Notes: a model not told the origin generated them from the letters alone. Positions 1-8,345 are shown, counted from the first letter of the stretch. The stretch is DNA of 64,000 bases from Zafaria ginkgonis (GCF_039540195.1 NZ_BAABEO010000023.1:284899-348898), one strand, 5' to 3'. Program-made: numbers and translations.

Positions 1-315
1 GGGCGCCTGATGGACCTGCTCGAATCCCGCGGGGTCGTGGGCCCCTCCGAGGGCTCCAAGGCCCGCGACGTGCTGGTCAAGCCGGACGACCTCCCGGCCG
101 TCCTGGCGACCATGCGCGGGGAGGAGGCGCCGGCGTCGGCCGCGGAGGCCGCCCCGCTGGAGGCGGCCCTGGCGGAGAACGCCAACGCCAACCACTTCGG
201 CGTCGACCTGGTGGCCGAGGACCTGGAGAACCGGACCCAGGCCATCGACTACCACGACGGCGACGACGGGGACGGCGAGGGCTCCGAGGACGCATGGAAC
301 CTGACCGGACGGTAG
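1..315 (+). CDS. ftsK: FtsK/SpoIIIE DNA translocase, C-terminal end (partial)
   Basis: Only the last 104 codons are present; the reading frame is open from base 1. The segment contains the conserved winged-helix (gamma domain) ending, seen as GRLMDLLESRGVVGPSEGSK followed by ARDVLV. In FtsK this domain reads the oriented KOPS/FRS sequences and contacts XerD to resolve chromosome dimers at the septum. The tail after about residue 45 is acidic and low in complexity (DYHDGDDGDGEGSEDAW), as in many actinobacterial FtsK proteins. Followed by pgsA after 9 bp, the usual actinobacterial order. The identification rests on the gamma-domain motif and on synteny; the motor domain lies outside the window. 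Confidence 0.93.
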   Translation, partial: GRLMDLLESRGVVGPSEGSKARDVLVKPDDLPAVLATMRGEEAPASAAEAAPLEAALAENANANHFGVDLVAEDLENRTQAIDYHDGDDGDGEGSEDAWNLTGR

Positions 316-324
316 CCTGAGGAC

Positions 325-975
325 GTGACCGACCCGCTGGACAGCCCTTCCGACCCGATCCCCTCCGACCCGGCATCTTCCGGCCGCGGCCCTGCCGAAC
401 CCGTTCCCACGCTGAACATCGCCAACGTCCTGACCATCCTGCGCATCGTGATGGTGCCCTTCTTCGTCTGGTTCCTGCTCGCCGACCAGCAGCAGTACGG
501 GCTGTGGCGCTGGCTCGCCGTGGTGGTGTTCGCCGCCGCGGTCTACACCGACAAGCTGGACGGGGACCTGGCCCGCAGCCGCGGGCTGGTCACCAATTTC
601 GGCAAGATCGCCGACCCCATCGCCGACAAGCTGCTCATGGGGGCCGGCCTGGTCCTGCTGTCCTGGCTGGGCGAGCTGCCGTGGTGGGTGACGGTGGTGA
701 TCCTGGTGCGCGAACTGGGCATCACCGTGCTCCGTTTCGCGGTGATCAAGTACGGGGTCATCGCGGCCTCCCCGGGCGGGAAGCTGAAGACCGTGCTGCA
801 GTCCGCCGCGATCTTCCTCTACCTGCTCCCGTGGTCCCAGACGGTCCCGTGGGTGGGCACCGTCGCCCTGGTGGTCATGCTGGCCGCCGTGGCGGTCACC
901 GTCTACACCGGCGTCGACTACGTGCTCGCGGCCCTGCGCCTGCGCGCCTCGGCCCGGAGGTCCGGCCGGACATGA
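325..975 (+). CDS. pgsA: CDP-diacylglycerol--glycerol-3-phosphate 3-phosphatidyltransferase
   Basis: Membrane enzyme making phosphatidylglycerol phosphate from CDP-diacylglycerol and glycerol-3-phosphate. The CDP-alcohol phosphotransferase signature D-x2-DG-x2-AR-x8-G-x3-D-x3-D is present as DKLDGDLARSR followed by FGKIADPIADK (around residues 75-101), with all acidic metal ligands. Hydrophobic segments flank it, as expected for a six-helix membrane protein; 216 aa is normal, with an N-terminal Pro/Ser-rich stretch of about 30 residues. The GTG start at 325 is preceded by TAGCCT (313-318) with a 6-base gap, a leaderless arrangement. Overlaps cinA by 4 bases (ATGA), so translation is probably coupled. 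Confidence 0.95.
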   Translation: MTDPLDSPSDPIPSDPASSGRGPAEPVPTLNIANVLTILRIVMVPFFVWFLLADQQQYGLWRWLAVVVFAAAVYTDKLDGDLARSRGLVTNFGKIADPIADKLLMGAGLVLLSWLGELPWWVTVVILVRELGITVLRFAVIKYGVIAASPGGKLKTVLQSAAIFLYLLPWSQTVPWVGTVALVVMLAAVAVTVYTGVDYVLAALRLRASARRSGRT

Positions 976-1541
976 GCGTTTCCGGAGCACCCGACGGCGG
1001 GGCTCCCGCCGGCCCGCCGCCCGCCATCTCGCCCGGCAGTGACGCGTCAACCAGTGACGTACCAACCAGTGAGGTGGCGGGGCTGCTGGTGGCCGCCGCC
1101 GTCGCCCGCTCGCTCACCCTGGCCACCGCCGAATCGCTTACCGCGGGCCAGGTCGCCGCGGCGATCGCGGACATACCGGGCGCCTCGGCGGCGCTGCGCG
1201 GGGGAGTGGTGGCCTACCACAACCAGGTCAAGACCGGGGTGCTCGGCGTCGATGCCGGGCTGCTCGAAAGCGTGGGGTCGGTGGACCCGGAGGTCGCCCG
1301 GCAGATGGCCCTGGGGGCACGGCGGGCCTGCGGGGCGGACCTGGCCGTTTCCACCACCGGGGTGGCCGGACCGGCCGACCACGACGGCAAGCCGGTGGGC
1401 ACCGTGTTCCTCGGCTGGGCCGGACCGGAGGGAAGCGGTGCGCGTGAACTGAGGCTGGACGGGGACCGGATGCGGATCCGCGCCGCATCGCGCGAGGCCG
1501 CGCTGGAGCTGCTCCTGGAACTGGTGGGGCCGGCCGCGTAG
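972..1541 (+). CDS. cinA: CinA C-terminal family protein (nicotinamide-nucleotide amidase)
   Basis: 189-aa stand-alone CinA C-terminal domain. It contains TAESLTAGQVAAAIADIPGA, then GGVVAYHNQVKTGVLGV and the later STTGVAGPADHDGKPVGTVF, all typical of NMN deamidase (PncC), which recycles nicotinamide mononucleotide to nicotinate mononucleotide. The N-terminal COG1058 domain of full-length CinA is absent, which is common in Actinobacteria. The first 35 residues are Pro/Ser/Thr-rich and probably disordered. The ATG at 972 overlaps the pgsA stop by 4 bases. The family is clear; enzymatic activity is inferred from the family. Confidence 0.9.
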   Translation: MSVSGAPDGGAPAGPPPAISPGSDASTSDVPTSEVAGLLVAAAVARSLTLATAESLTAGQVAAAIADIPGASAALRGGVVAYHNQVKTGVLGVDAGLLESVGSVDPEVARQMALGARRACGADLAVSTTGVAGPADHDGKPVGTVFLGWAGPEGSGARELRLDGDRMRIRAASREAALELLLELVGPAA

Positions 1542-1837
1542 GGGGTGCGCCTGTGGCATGGGGCGACATTTGAGGTCGCAGTACGGAAACATCACTGGAA
1601 CAGGCCCCGCCGTATGGTTAGGGTGGTGGGACCGGGAACAAAACGAGTTCCCGGCGAGTTGACATCTTCAACGGCCCGCACAACCGGCAGGCCGTGAACC
1701 GACCGTCAATCAGGCGTTCAGGACAGAGGAGTTAGGCAATACACATGGTCAAGCAGCCCGTATCCGTGAACGGCGTGATCCGTTGGCGTGATGTGGGCTT
1801 GACAGAAAACGCCCGTCACGACCAGAAGGAACGCAAA
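1542..1837 (+). promoter_or_regulatory. Upstream region of the clgR-like gene with a perfect inverted repeat
   Basis: Non-coding 296-bp interval. It holds an inverted repeat CCGGGAAC-N7-GTTCCCGG at 1632-1654, with perfect 8-bp arms. A possible -10 (TATGGT, about 1612) lies just upstream. An in-frame ATG at 1745 would extend the regulator by 31 residues, but it lacks a well-placed ribosome site and that extension does not look like the family. The repeat could be an operator, perhaps autoregulatory; this is inference. Confidence 0.4.
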
Positions 1838-2170
1838 ATGGTTGTCCTACGCCATGAGATCGGGGACGTCCTCCGTGACGTCCGCCAGCGCCAGGGCCGG
1901 ACCCTGCGTGAAGTGTCCCACAGCGCCCGAGTGTCCCTCGGCTACCTGTCTGAGGTCGAACGTGGACAGAAGGAAGCTTCCTCGGAGTTGCTCTCCTCCA
2001 TCTGCTCCGCCCTGGACGTGCCGCTGTCCCTTATGCTCCGCGAAGTCAGTGACCGAGTGGCCATTGCCGAAGGTGTCACCATACCGGACACCGTTCCCCT
2101 GGACCTGGCCAGCCAGTTCTCCGTCCCCGACGAACTCCCCGAGGGACTCGGCATGGCGGCCAGCCACTAG
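1838..2170 (+). CDS. clgR: ClgR-like XRE-family transcriptional regulator
   Basis: 110-aa protein with one helix-turn-helix: LRHEIGDVLRDVRQRQGRTL leads into REVSHSARVSLGYLSEVERG and QKEASSELLSSICSALDVPL. This matches the ClgR/PopR family, which in Actinobacteria activates the clp protease and other proteostasis genes and is itself a Clp substrate. The C-terminus ends AASH, small apolar residues plus His, which may act as a degron. Start chosen at 1838 because AGAAGGA (1824-1830) is well placed and the ClgR family begins at this MVVLRHEIG-like position. Its place after pgsA-cinA matches mycobacterial order. Alternative start at 1745. Confidence 0.82.
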   Translation: MVVLRHEIGDVLRDVRQRQGRTLREVSHSARVSLGYLSEVERGQKEASSELLSSICSALDVPLSLMLREVSDRVAIAEGVTIPDTVPLDLASQFSVPDELPEGLGMAASH

Positions 2171-2241
2171 GCGTCGCTCCGCGGTCCTGCCAGGGGGCGG
2201 GCCGCAGGAGCGCACGCCCGAATACACGCAAGTCCAGATGC

Positions 2242-2283
2242 AAACGCAAGGGGCCCCGCCGACAGGCGGGGCCCCTTGCGTTT
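2242..2283. terminator. Strong bidirectional terminator after the clgR-like gene
   Basis: Perfect 16-bp stem (2245-2260 with 2265-2280), GC-rich, loop GACA, flanked by AAA and TTT so the stem can extend to 19 bp. It lies between the plus-strand regulator (stop 2170) and the convergent MarR gene (stop 2359), and is shaped to end transcription from both sides. Confidence 0.9.
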
Positions 2284-2358
2284 AAGGGCGTGGTCCCAAG
2301 TCAATGGCGTGGCGCCCACCCGCCGGTGGCGGGACGCCGTGCCGGCGGAAAAGCTTGT

Positions 2359-2862
2359 TTAGCTCCGGCCCTTTGCGTAGGACTCGTTAAGCCGCGCCAG
2401 CAGTCCGGCGAAGGAGGTCAGGTCCTGCCCGCTCCAGTCGTCCAGGACGTCGTGGAAGATGCGCTGGCGGACCGACTGGGCGGCACGGAGCTGGCGGGCC
2501 CCTTCCGGGGTGAGGGAAATTGCCTGCGCCCGGCCATCCGCCGGATCGGCGTCGCGGCGCACCATGCCCAAGCCCTCCAGTTGGGAGACCTGACGGCTGG
2601 CCGAGGGCTTGCCTGCGCAGATCTCCGCGGCCAGGTCGGTCAGGCGCAGGCTGCCGCGGCGTTGCAGCGCGCCCAACACCACATAGGCGCCGGGGTCGAG
2701 GTCCGGATGCACCAGTCGAGCGGCCCGGTGCGCATCGGCCCGGGTGCGGCGCCACAGCACCCCCAGGTTGACCTCCATGCTGTGGATCGCCTGTTCGCGG
2801 TCGTCGCCGGGCGCCAGGTGGTCGTCAAGGCTGGGGGCGGGATGGGTGGCCTGCTCGCTCAT
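2359..2862 (-). CDS. MarR-family transcriptional regulator
   Basis: 167-aa winged-helix protein. The DNA-binding region runs from about residue 55: GAYVVLGALQRRGSLRLTDL, AAEICAGKPSASRQVSQLEG, then LGMVRRDADPADGRAQAISL (recognition helix followed by the DxRD-like wing). MarR proteins bind as dimers to palindromes near their own gene or neighbours and usually respond to phenolic or oxidative ligands; the ligand here is unknown. The ATG at 2862 (MSEQ) is preceded on the minus strand by TACACT (2870-2875) with a 7-base gap, so the transcript is probably leaderless. No neighbouring transporter or oxidoreductase suggests a target. Confidence 0.85.
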   Translation of the reverse strand: MSEQATHPAPSLDDHLAPGDDREQAIHSMEVNLGVLWRRTRADAHRAARLVHPDLDPGAYVVLGALQRRGSLRLTDLAAEICAGKPSASRQVSQLEGLGMVRRDADPADGRAQAISLTPEGARQLRAAQSVRQRIFHDVLDDWSGQDLTSFAGLLARLNESYAKGRS

Positions 2863-2993
2863 GGCCCCCAGTGTAGGTGCCCGCCCCGTGGTTCCCCGTT
2901 CTGTGTCGAGCCCATGAACCGGAACGGCGCCCGTTGCGGTGCGCGCCACGCCATCGGAACCCGACGGGGTCCCGACCATGGGAGAATGGAGGG

Positions 2994-3215
2994 GTGCGTT
3001 TGAGTGATTTTTGGCGGCTGATGGAGGACGAGTTCGGTGCGGGCTACGCGCGCGTCCTCGCGGGCGACCTTGTGCTGTCCGGCCTGGGCGGGCGCACCGC
3101 CACCGAGGCGCTGCAGGCGGGCCTTGAGCCGCGGACGGTGTGGCTCGCGGTGTGTGAGATGCAGGACGTTCCGCACGCCCGCCGGCTGGGCCGGGACATC
3201 GCGCCGAAGTCCTGA
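2994..3215 (+). CDS. DUF3046 family protein
   Basis: 73-aa protein, RLSDFWRLMEDEFGAGYARV onward, with the Trp-containing N-terminus and a C-terminal VCEMQDVP element typical of DUF3046. This family is found only in Actinobacteria and nearly always sits upstream of recA; function unknown. The GTG start at 2994 has GGAG at 2981-2984. The gene runs head-on toward the recA promoter with a 209-bp gap before recA, so it is probably transcribed separately from recA. Confidence 0.85.
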   Translation: MRLSDFWRLMEDEFGAGYARVLAGDLVLSGLGGRTATEALQAGLEPRTVWLAVCEMQDVPHARRLGRDIAPKS

Positions 3216-3253
3216 GGCCAGCCCGCGGAGGCGCCCTTCGGCAGCCAAAAAGA

Positions 3254-3283
3254 TTCGAAAATTTGTTCGGATCGGGGTATACT
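3254..3283 (+). promoter_or_regulatory. recA promoter with overlapping LexA (SOS) box
   Basis: CGAAAATTTGTTCG at 3256-3269 matches the Gram-positive/actinobacterial LexA consensus CGAACRNRYGTTYG with about two differences. It overlaps a possible -35 (TTCGAA, 3254-3259), followed by a good -10 TATACT (3278-3283) with 18-bp spacing. LexA bound here would block RNA polymerase, giving SOS induction of recA-recX. The lexA gene itself lies at 18115-18822. Confidence 0.8.
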
Positions 3284-3424
3284 TTTCACAGAGGCGAACC
3301 GCGGGGCTTTCCGCCCCGCTAGTCCACAACCGACGCGTTTCGGGCCAAAGTGTCAGGAGCGGCACCTACCGTAGTTGGTAGGACGGACACAGGCCGGAAG
3401 GCCACAAGACAACCGAGGTGAACA

Positions 3425-4468
3425 ATGGCTGCAGCAAACGATCGCGAGAAGGCTCTCGAAGCGGCACTCGCGCAGATCGACAAGCAGTTCGGCAAGGGCT
3501 CGGTCATGCGGCTGGGCGACGACACCCGTGCCCCGATCGAGGTCATCCCCACCGGTTCCGTGGCGCTGGACATCGCGCTGGGCATCGGAGGCCTGCCGCG
3601 TGGGCGCGTCGTGGAGATCTACGGACCGGAATCCTCCGGTAAGACCACCGTGGCCCTGCACGCCGTGGCGAACGCCCAGAAGAACGGCGGCATCGCGGCG
3701 TTCATCGACGCCGAGCACGCGCTGGACCCGGAATACGCCAAGAAGCTTGGGGTCGACACCGACGCCCTGCTGGTTTCCCAGCCGGACACCGGCGAGCAGG
3801 CCCTGGAAATCATGGACATGCTCGTGGGCTCCGGCTCGCTGGACATCGTGGTCATCGACTCCGTCGCCGCCCTGGTGCCGCGCGCCGAAATCGAGGGCGA
3901 GATGGGCGACAGCCACGTCGGCCTCCAGGCCCGCCTGATGAGCCAGGCCCTGCGTAAGATCACCGGCCGGCTGAGCCAGACGAAGACCACCGCGATCTTC
4001 ATCAACCAGCTGCGCGAGAAGATCGGTGTGTTCTTCGGCAGCCCGGAGACCACCACCGGCGGTAAGGCGCTGAAGTTCTACGCCTCCGTACGCATCGACG
4101 TGCGCCGCATCGAGACGCTGAAGGACGGCGCCAACCCGGTGGGTAACCGCACGCGCGCCAAGATCGTCAAGAACAAGATGGCCCCGCCCTTCAAGCAGGC
4201 CGAATTCGACATCATCTACGGCCAGGGCATTTCCCGCGAGGGCAGCCTGATCGACATGGGTGTTGAAGAGGGCATCGTGAAGAAGTCCGGCGCCTGGTTC
4301 ACCTGCGACGGAGACCAGTTGGGCCAGGGCAAGGAGAACGCCCGCAAGTTCCTCCGCGACAACCCGGATCTGGCCAACGAGATCGAGCGCCGGATCAAGG
4401 AGAAGCTGGGCATCGGCGTGCAGCCCCCCACGGAGGGCGAGGCCCCGCTCAAGGCAGTGGGCGACTAG
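3425..4468 (+). CDS. recA: Recombinase RecA
   Basis: 347-aa RecA, full length. It forms filaments on single-stranded DNA for strand exchange and stimulates LexA self-cleavage. Visible motifs: Walker A GPESSGKT (residues 67-74), Walker B region LDIVVIDSVAALVP, and loop L2 INQLREKIGVFFGSPETTTGG. No intein is present, unlike some mycobacterial RecA. ATG at 3425 with AGGTG upstream. Followed by recX after 34 bp, which suggests co-transcription from the LexA-controlled promoter at 3254-3283. Confidence 0.98.
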   Translation: MAAANDREKALEAALAQIDKQFGKGSVMRLGDDTRAPIEVIPTGSVALDIALGIGGLPRGRVVEIYGPESSGKTTVALHAVANAQKNGGIAAFIDAEHALDPEYAKKLGVDTDALLVSQPDTGEQALEIMDMLVGSGSLDIVVIDSVAALVPRAEIEGEMGDSHVGLQARLMSQALRKITGRLSQTKTTAIFINQLREKIGVFFGSPETTTGGKALKFYASVRIDVRRIETLKDGANPVGNRTRAKIVKNKMAPPFKQAEFDIIYGQGISREGSLIDMGVEEGIVKKSGAWFTCDGDQLGQGKENARKFLRDNPDLANEIERRIKEKLGIGVQPPTEGEAPLKAVGD

Positions 4469-4502
4469 GTCCATAGGGGATAGGCCCGTAGGGAGCAGGT
4501 CC

Positions 4503-5618
4503 GTGGGGAAAGCCCCTGACTGGAGCGGCCTCACCAGCACCGGAAACGGTGCCGGGGGGCCGCTTTCGGTCGTTGGCCCCCAGGATCCCGCCGAACGCCA
4601 GGCCGTCATCGACCGGCTCCGCGCCATGCTCGCGGGAGCCCCGGGCAACGCACAAGCCGACGGCATCGAAGTCGACAGCATCGAAGCCGACGGTACCGAT
4701 CCGGCGGAGGAAGCCGGATTCGCCGGCGACACCGAAGACACCGGGCAAGCCGGCGCCGACGTGTCCGGCGGGTGGCACCCCGGAGTTTCGGGGGGCGACA
4801 ACCCAGCGGTGCCGCTGGGGGAGGACGCGTTTCCCGACTTTCCGGGTGGGGGGCCCTTCCCCGACTTCCTGGGCGAGGCGGTCGTCGGAGCGGTCTGGGG
4901 GCCGGACCCCGCGCCCAAGTCCGCCGGGAGCCCGGCCGGCCGCGGCACGGCGGCAGGTTCGGCCCCCGGCCCTACGGCCACCCCGCGCGAAAAGTCCCGG
5001 CCCAAACGCCCGTCCCGTCGGCGCGCCGCCGCGGACGCCGGCGACGCGGAAGCGTTCGACGAGCCGGACGAGGCCCGGCGCCCCCGCAAACGCAGCACCC
5101 AGGTGCCCCCGTGGGCGCGCGAGCCGATCGTCTACGAGGACGACGCCGCGGCCGAGGCCGCGGCCCGGGCCATTGTGCTGCGCCTGCTCACCGGTGCCCC
5201 GAAGACCCGGCGTCAGCTTGAGCAGAAGCTCGCCGAGAAGGACATTCCGGCCCACGTGTCCGCCACCGTGCTGGATCGCTTCACCGAGGTCGAGCTCATC
5301 GACGATGCGGCGTTCGCGGAATCGTGGGTCCGCCAGCGCGCCCGCTCCAAGGGCCTCGCCCGCTCGGCGCTGCGCCGCGAGCTTGGGCAGAAGGGGGTCG
5401 CCGAGGCCTCCATCGACAGCGCCCTCGAACAGGTCGATTCCGACCAGGAACGCGAAACCGCCCGTGAAATGGTCGTGAAGAAGCTTGCCGGGTCCACCGG
5501 GACGCTGGACCGGGACAAGGCGATGCGCCGCCTGGTGGGCATGCTCGGCCGGAAAGGCTACTCGTCCTCGCTGGCGATGGGCGTCATCCGCGAGGAGTGG
5601 GACAAACTGCACGGGTAG
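4503..5618 (+). CDS. recX: Regulatory protein RecX with a long N-terminal extension
   Basis: RecX binds RecA filaments and limits their growth or ATPase. The RecX three-helix repeats occupy only about residues 215-371 (AARAIVLRLLTGAPKTRRQL, then AEKDIPAHV and ending GVIREEWDKLHG). The preceding 210 residues are Gly/Pro/Asp-rich, with a basic stretch (REKSRPKRPSRRRAA) just before the domain, and look disordered. Typical RecX is 150-270 aa, so the extension is unusually long. The GTG at 4503 is preceded by AGGGAG about 6 bases upstream. A shorter product from an internal start cannot be excluded. Confidence 0.88.
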   Translation: MGKAPDWSGLTSTGNGAGGPLSVVGPQDPAERQAVIDRLRAMLAGAPGNAQADGIEVDSIEADGTDPAEEAGFAGDTEDTGQAGADVSGGWHPGVSGGDNPAVPLGEDAFPDFPGGGPFPDFLGEAVVGAVWGPDPAPKSAGSPAGRGTAAGSAPGPTATPREKSRPKRPSRRRAAADAGDAEAFDEPDEARRPRKRSTQVPPWAREPIVYEDDAAAEAAARAIVLRLLTGAPKTRRQLEQKLAEKDIPAHVSATVLDRFTEVELIDDAAFAESWVRQRARSKGLARSALRRELGQKGVAEASIDSALEQVDSDQERETAREMVVKKLAGSTGTLDRDKAMRRLVGMLGRKGYSSSLAMGVIREEWDKLHG

Positions 5619-5684
5619 CGACGCGGGGGCCCGGTTGGGTGCCGCTCAGTTCAGTGTCGTTGTCGGGTTCGGTACCCTTGATGG

Positions 5685-7211
5685 GTGAGCCTTGCGACCG
5701 AAACCCCCTCCACCGCCCCGGACTCCGAGGTGCGCACCTACGAGGTCCGCACCTTCGGCTGCCAGATGAACGTGCACGATTCCGAGCGCCTTTCCGGCCT
5801 GCTCGAGGATGCCGGACTGGCCCGGATCGAACCCGGGCGTCCGGAGGGAGCGGCCGACGTCGTCGTCTTCAACACCTGCGCCGTGCGCGAGAACGCGGAC
5901 AACAAGCTGTACGGCAACCTTGGCCGGCTTGCGCCCATCAAGGAACGCCGCCCCGGCATGCAGATCGCGGTGGGGGGCTGCCTGGCCCAGAAGGATCGCG
6001 AGACCATCCTGCGGAAGGCCCCCTGGGTGGACGTCGTCTTCGGAACCCACAACGTCGGCAGCCTGCCCGCGCTGCTCGAGCGCGCCCGGCACAACCAGGA
6101 GGCCCAGCTGGAAATCCTCGAGGCCCTCGAGGTTTTCCCCTCCACGCTGCCCACCCGGCGCGATTCGATCCATTCCGGCTGGGTGTCCATCTCCGTGGGC
6201 TGCAACAACACCTGCACGTTCTGCATCGTTCCTTCCCTGCGCGGCAAGGAACGCGACCGCCGCCCGGGGGAGATCCTTGCCGAGGTGGAGGCGCTCGTGG
6301 CCGACGGCGCCATCGAGGTCACGCTGCTGGGCCAGAACGTGAACTCCTACGGCGTCGAGTTCGGCGACCGGCTCGCCTTCGGCAAGCTGCTGCGCGCCTG
6401 CGGCGCCATCGAGGGCCTGGAACGGGTGCGCTTCACCAGCCCGCACCCGGCCGCCTTCACCGACGACGTCATCGACGCCATGGCCGAAACCCCCAACGTC
6501 ATGCCCGTGCTCCACATGCCGCTGCAGTCCGGATCGGACAAGGTCCTTAAGGACATGCGCCGCTCCTACCGCTCCAAGAAGTTCCTTGGCATCCTCGAGA
6601 AGGTCCGCGAGTGCATTCCGCACGCCGCCATCACCACGGACATCATCGTCGGCTTCCCGGGGGAGACCGAGGAGGACTTCCAGGCGACCCTCGACGTCGT
6701 CGAGCAGGCCCGCTTCTCCAGCGCCTTCACGTTCCAGTACTCCAAGCGCCCCGGCACCCCGGCCGCGGACCTGCCGGACCAGCTGCCCAAGGCGGTCGTG
6801 CAGGAGCGCTACGAGCGCCTCACCGCGCTGCAGGACCGCATCTGCGCCGAGGAGAACGCCAAGCAGGTCGGCCGCGAGGTCGAGGTCCTGGTGACCGCCC
6901 AGTCCGGGCGCAAGGCGGAGGAGACCCACCGCCTCTCCGGCCGCTCCACCGACCAGCGCCTGGTGCACTTCTCCGTCCCGGAGGGCGCCGGACAGCCCCG
7001 CCCCGGCGACCTCGTCACCGTCACGGTGACCGCCGCCGCGCCGTTCCACCTGGTCGCGGACCCGGCCGACGCCTCCGCTTATCGGCTGCGCCGCTCCCGC
7101 GCCGGCGACGCCTGGGACCGTGCGCAGGCCGAGTCCTGCGGCGTGCCCACCCCCGGCGCCGCGGGCAAGGGCGTGTCCCTGGGCATGCCGGCCCTGCCGC
7201 CGCGCGCCTAG
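5685..7211 (+). CDS. miaB: tRNA-2-methylthio-N6-dimethylallyladenosine synthase
   Basis: 508-aa radical-SAM methylthiotransferase that adds the methylthio group to i6A37 of tRNAs reading UNN codons. N-terminal UPF0004 domain with three cluster cysteines (FGCQMN, NTCAVRE, GGCLAQ), radical-SAM motif CNNTCTFC (about residue 170), and a C-terminal TRAM domain (GREVEVLVTAQSGRKAEET onward). GTG at 5685 with TACCCT (5673-5678) and a 6-base gap, a leaderless arrangement. The final 60 residues after TRAM are Ala/Arg-rich and poorly conserved. miaA follows 7 bp later, so the two enzymes acting on A37 are co-transcribed. Confidence 0.96.
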   Translation: MSLATETPSTAPDSEVRTYEVRTFGCQMNVHDSERLSGLLEDAGLARIEPGRPEGAADVVVFNTCAVRENADNKLYGNLGRLAPIKERRPGMQIAVGGCLAQKDRETILRKAPWVDVVFGTHNVGSLPALLERARHNQEAQLEILEALEVFPSTLPTRRDSIHSGWVSISVGCNNTCTFCIVPSLRGKERDRRPGEILAEVEALVADGAIEVTLLGQNVNSYGVEFGDRLAFGKLLRACGAIEGLERVRFTSPHPAAFTDDVIDAMAETPNVMPVLHMPLQSGSDKVLKDMRRSYRSKKFLGILEKVRECIPHAAITTDIIVGFPGETEEDFQATLDVVEQARFSSAFTFQYSKRPGTPAADLPDQLPKAVVQERYERLTALQDRICAEENAKQVGREVEVLVTAQSGRKAEETHRLSGRSTDQRLVHFSVPEGAGQPRPGDLVTVTVTAAAPFHLVADPADASAYRLRRSRAGDAWDRAQAESCGVPTPGAAGKGVSLGMPALPPRA

Positions 7212-7218
7212 CGCCGGC

Positions 7219-8124
7219 ATGCTGCCGATCATCGCCGTCGTCGGACCCACCGGCACGGGCAAGTCGGACCTGGCCATCGAGCTGGCGCTGCGGCTGGACG
7301 GGGAAGTCGTCAACTCCGACGCCCTGCAGTTCTACCGGGGCATGGACATCGGGACCGCCAAACTGACCGTTGCGGAGCGCCGCGGCGTCCCGCACCACCT
7401 GCTGGACACCATGGAGGTCACGCAGGAGGCCAGCGTCGCCGAGTTCCAGGAGCAGGCCAGGACGCTCTTCGCCGACATCCGCTCGCGCGGCCGCGTCCCC
7501 GTCCTGGCCGGCGGCTCCGGGCTCTACGTCCGCGCCGCCCTGGATGTGCTCGAATTCCCGCCCACGGACCCGCAGGTCCGTGCCCGGCTGGAGGCCGAGG
7601 CCGCCGAACGCGGAACCGGTCCGCTTCTGGAGCGGCTGCGCACGGTGGATCCCGATTCCGCCGGACGCCTCGGCGACGAGCGCCGGATCATCCGGGCCCT
7701 GGAGGTCCACGCACTCACCGGGCGGCCGTTCAGCTCCTACATGCCCCGGCGGGAGTACGCGCAACCGGCCGTCCAGATCGGGCTGGCCCTCGACCGGGCG
7801 CTGCTGCACGAGCGCCTCGCCGTGCGGGTCGGACACATGGTGGATGCCGGCCTGCTCGAGGAGGTCCGCCGGCTGGACGCCGCCGGACTGCGCCAGGGCA
7901 GGACCGCGGCCCGGGCCATCGGCTACTCCCAGTTCCTCGAGGTCCTCGACGGCACGGCGACGGTGGCGGAGGCCGCCGAACGCACTGTCGTCGCGACCCG
8001 GCAGTTCGCCAGGCGCCAGATCACCTGGTTCACCGCCGACCCGCGCGTGCACTGGCTGGAGGCCACCCGCCCGGACCTGGCCGACGCCGCCGAGGCCGTC
8101 GTCCGCGCCGCCGGCACGGACTGA
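7219..8124 (+). CDS. miaA: tRNA dimethylallyltransferase
   Basis: 301-aa enzyme that prenylates A37 of tRNA, making the substrate for MiaB. P-loop GPTGTGKSDLA near the N-terminus, VNSDALQFYRGMDIGTAKLT for nucleotide/tRNA contact, and the central AGGSGLYVRA. Length is typical. The ATG at 7219 was chosen because MLPIIAVVGPTGTGK is the family beginning; ribosome site is weak, consistent with coupling to miaB, which ends 7 bases upstream. The palindromic repeat at 8180-8277 follows and may terminate the transcript. Confidence 0.96.
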   Translation: MLPIIAVVGPTGTGKSDLAIELALRLDGEVVNSDALQFYRGMDIGTAKLTVAERRGVPHHLLDTMEVTQEASVAEFQEQARTLFADIRSRGRVPVLAGGSGLYVRAALDVLEFPPTDPQVRARLEAEAAERGTGPLLERLRTVDPDSAGRLGDERRIIRALEVHALTGRPFSSYMPRREYAQPAVQIGLALDRALLHERLAVRVGHMVDAGLLEEVRRLDAAGLRQGRTAARAIGYSQFLEVLDGTATVAEAAERTVVATRQFARRQITWFTADPRVHWLEATRPDLADAAEAVVRAAGTD

Positions 8125-8179
8125 GCCGCCCTAGGCCCCGCCACCCACGTCCTTTCGCCGCAGGAAAACGCCCGCCCTC

Positions 8180-8277
8180 TGCGTTTCGCCAAAGGTCGAT
8201 GCTGGTTTTGGGCCCGGAACCCGACACCTGCCTTTGGTGAAACGCAACCTGGCGGCAGGAACCTTTGGTGAAATGCG
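8180..8277. repeat. Dispersed palindromic repeat, copy 1 (BIME/REP-like)
   Basis: Imperfect long hairpin: TGCGTTTCGCCAAAGG (8180-8195) pairs with CCTTTGGTGAAACGCA (8231-8246) at 15 of 16 positions. A degenerate inner stem lies between, and a third half-site CCTTTGGTGAAATGCG (8262-8277) follows. The same architecture occurs at 37329-37420. It lies between miaA and the dapF promoter and could also act as a terminator for miaBA. Confidence 0.8.
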
Positions 8278-8345
8278 CCGGAGGACCGGTCCTTGGTTCG
8301 GGCGCGATTCCGGTCCGGGCCGGTGGGGACCGTAGGCTTATATGC

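Noticed and set aside
1745..1747. Upstream ATG for the ClgR-like regulator, adding 31 residues.
   Set aside because: The extra residues do not fit the family, and 1838 has a much better spaced AGAAGGA.
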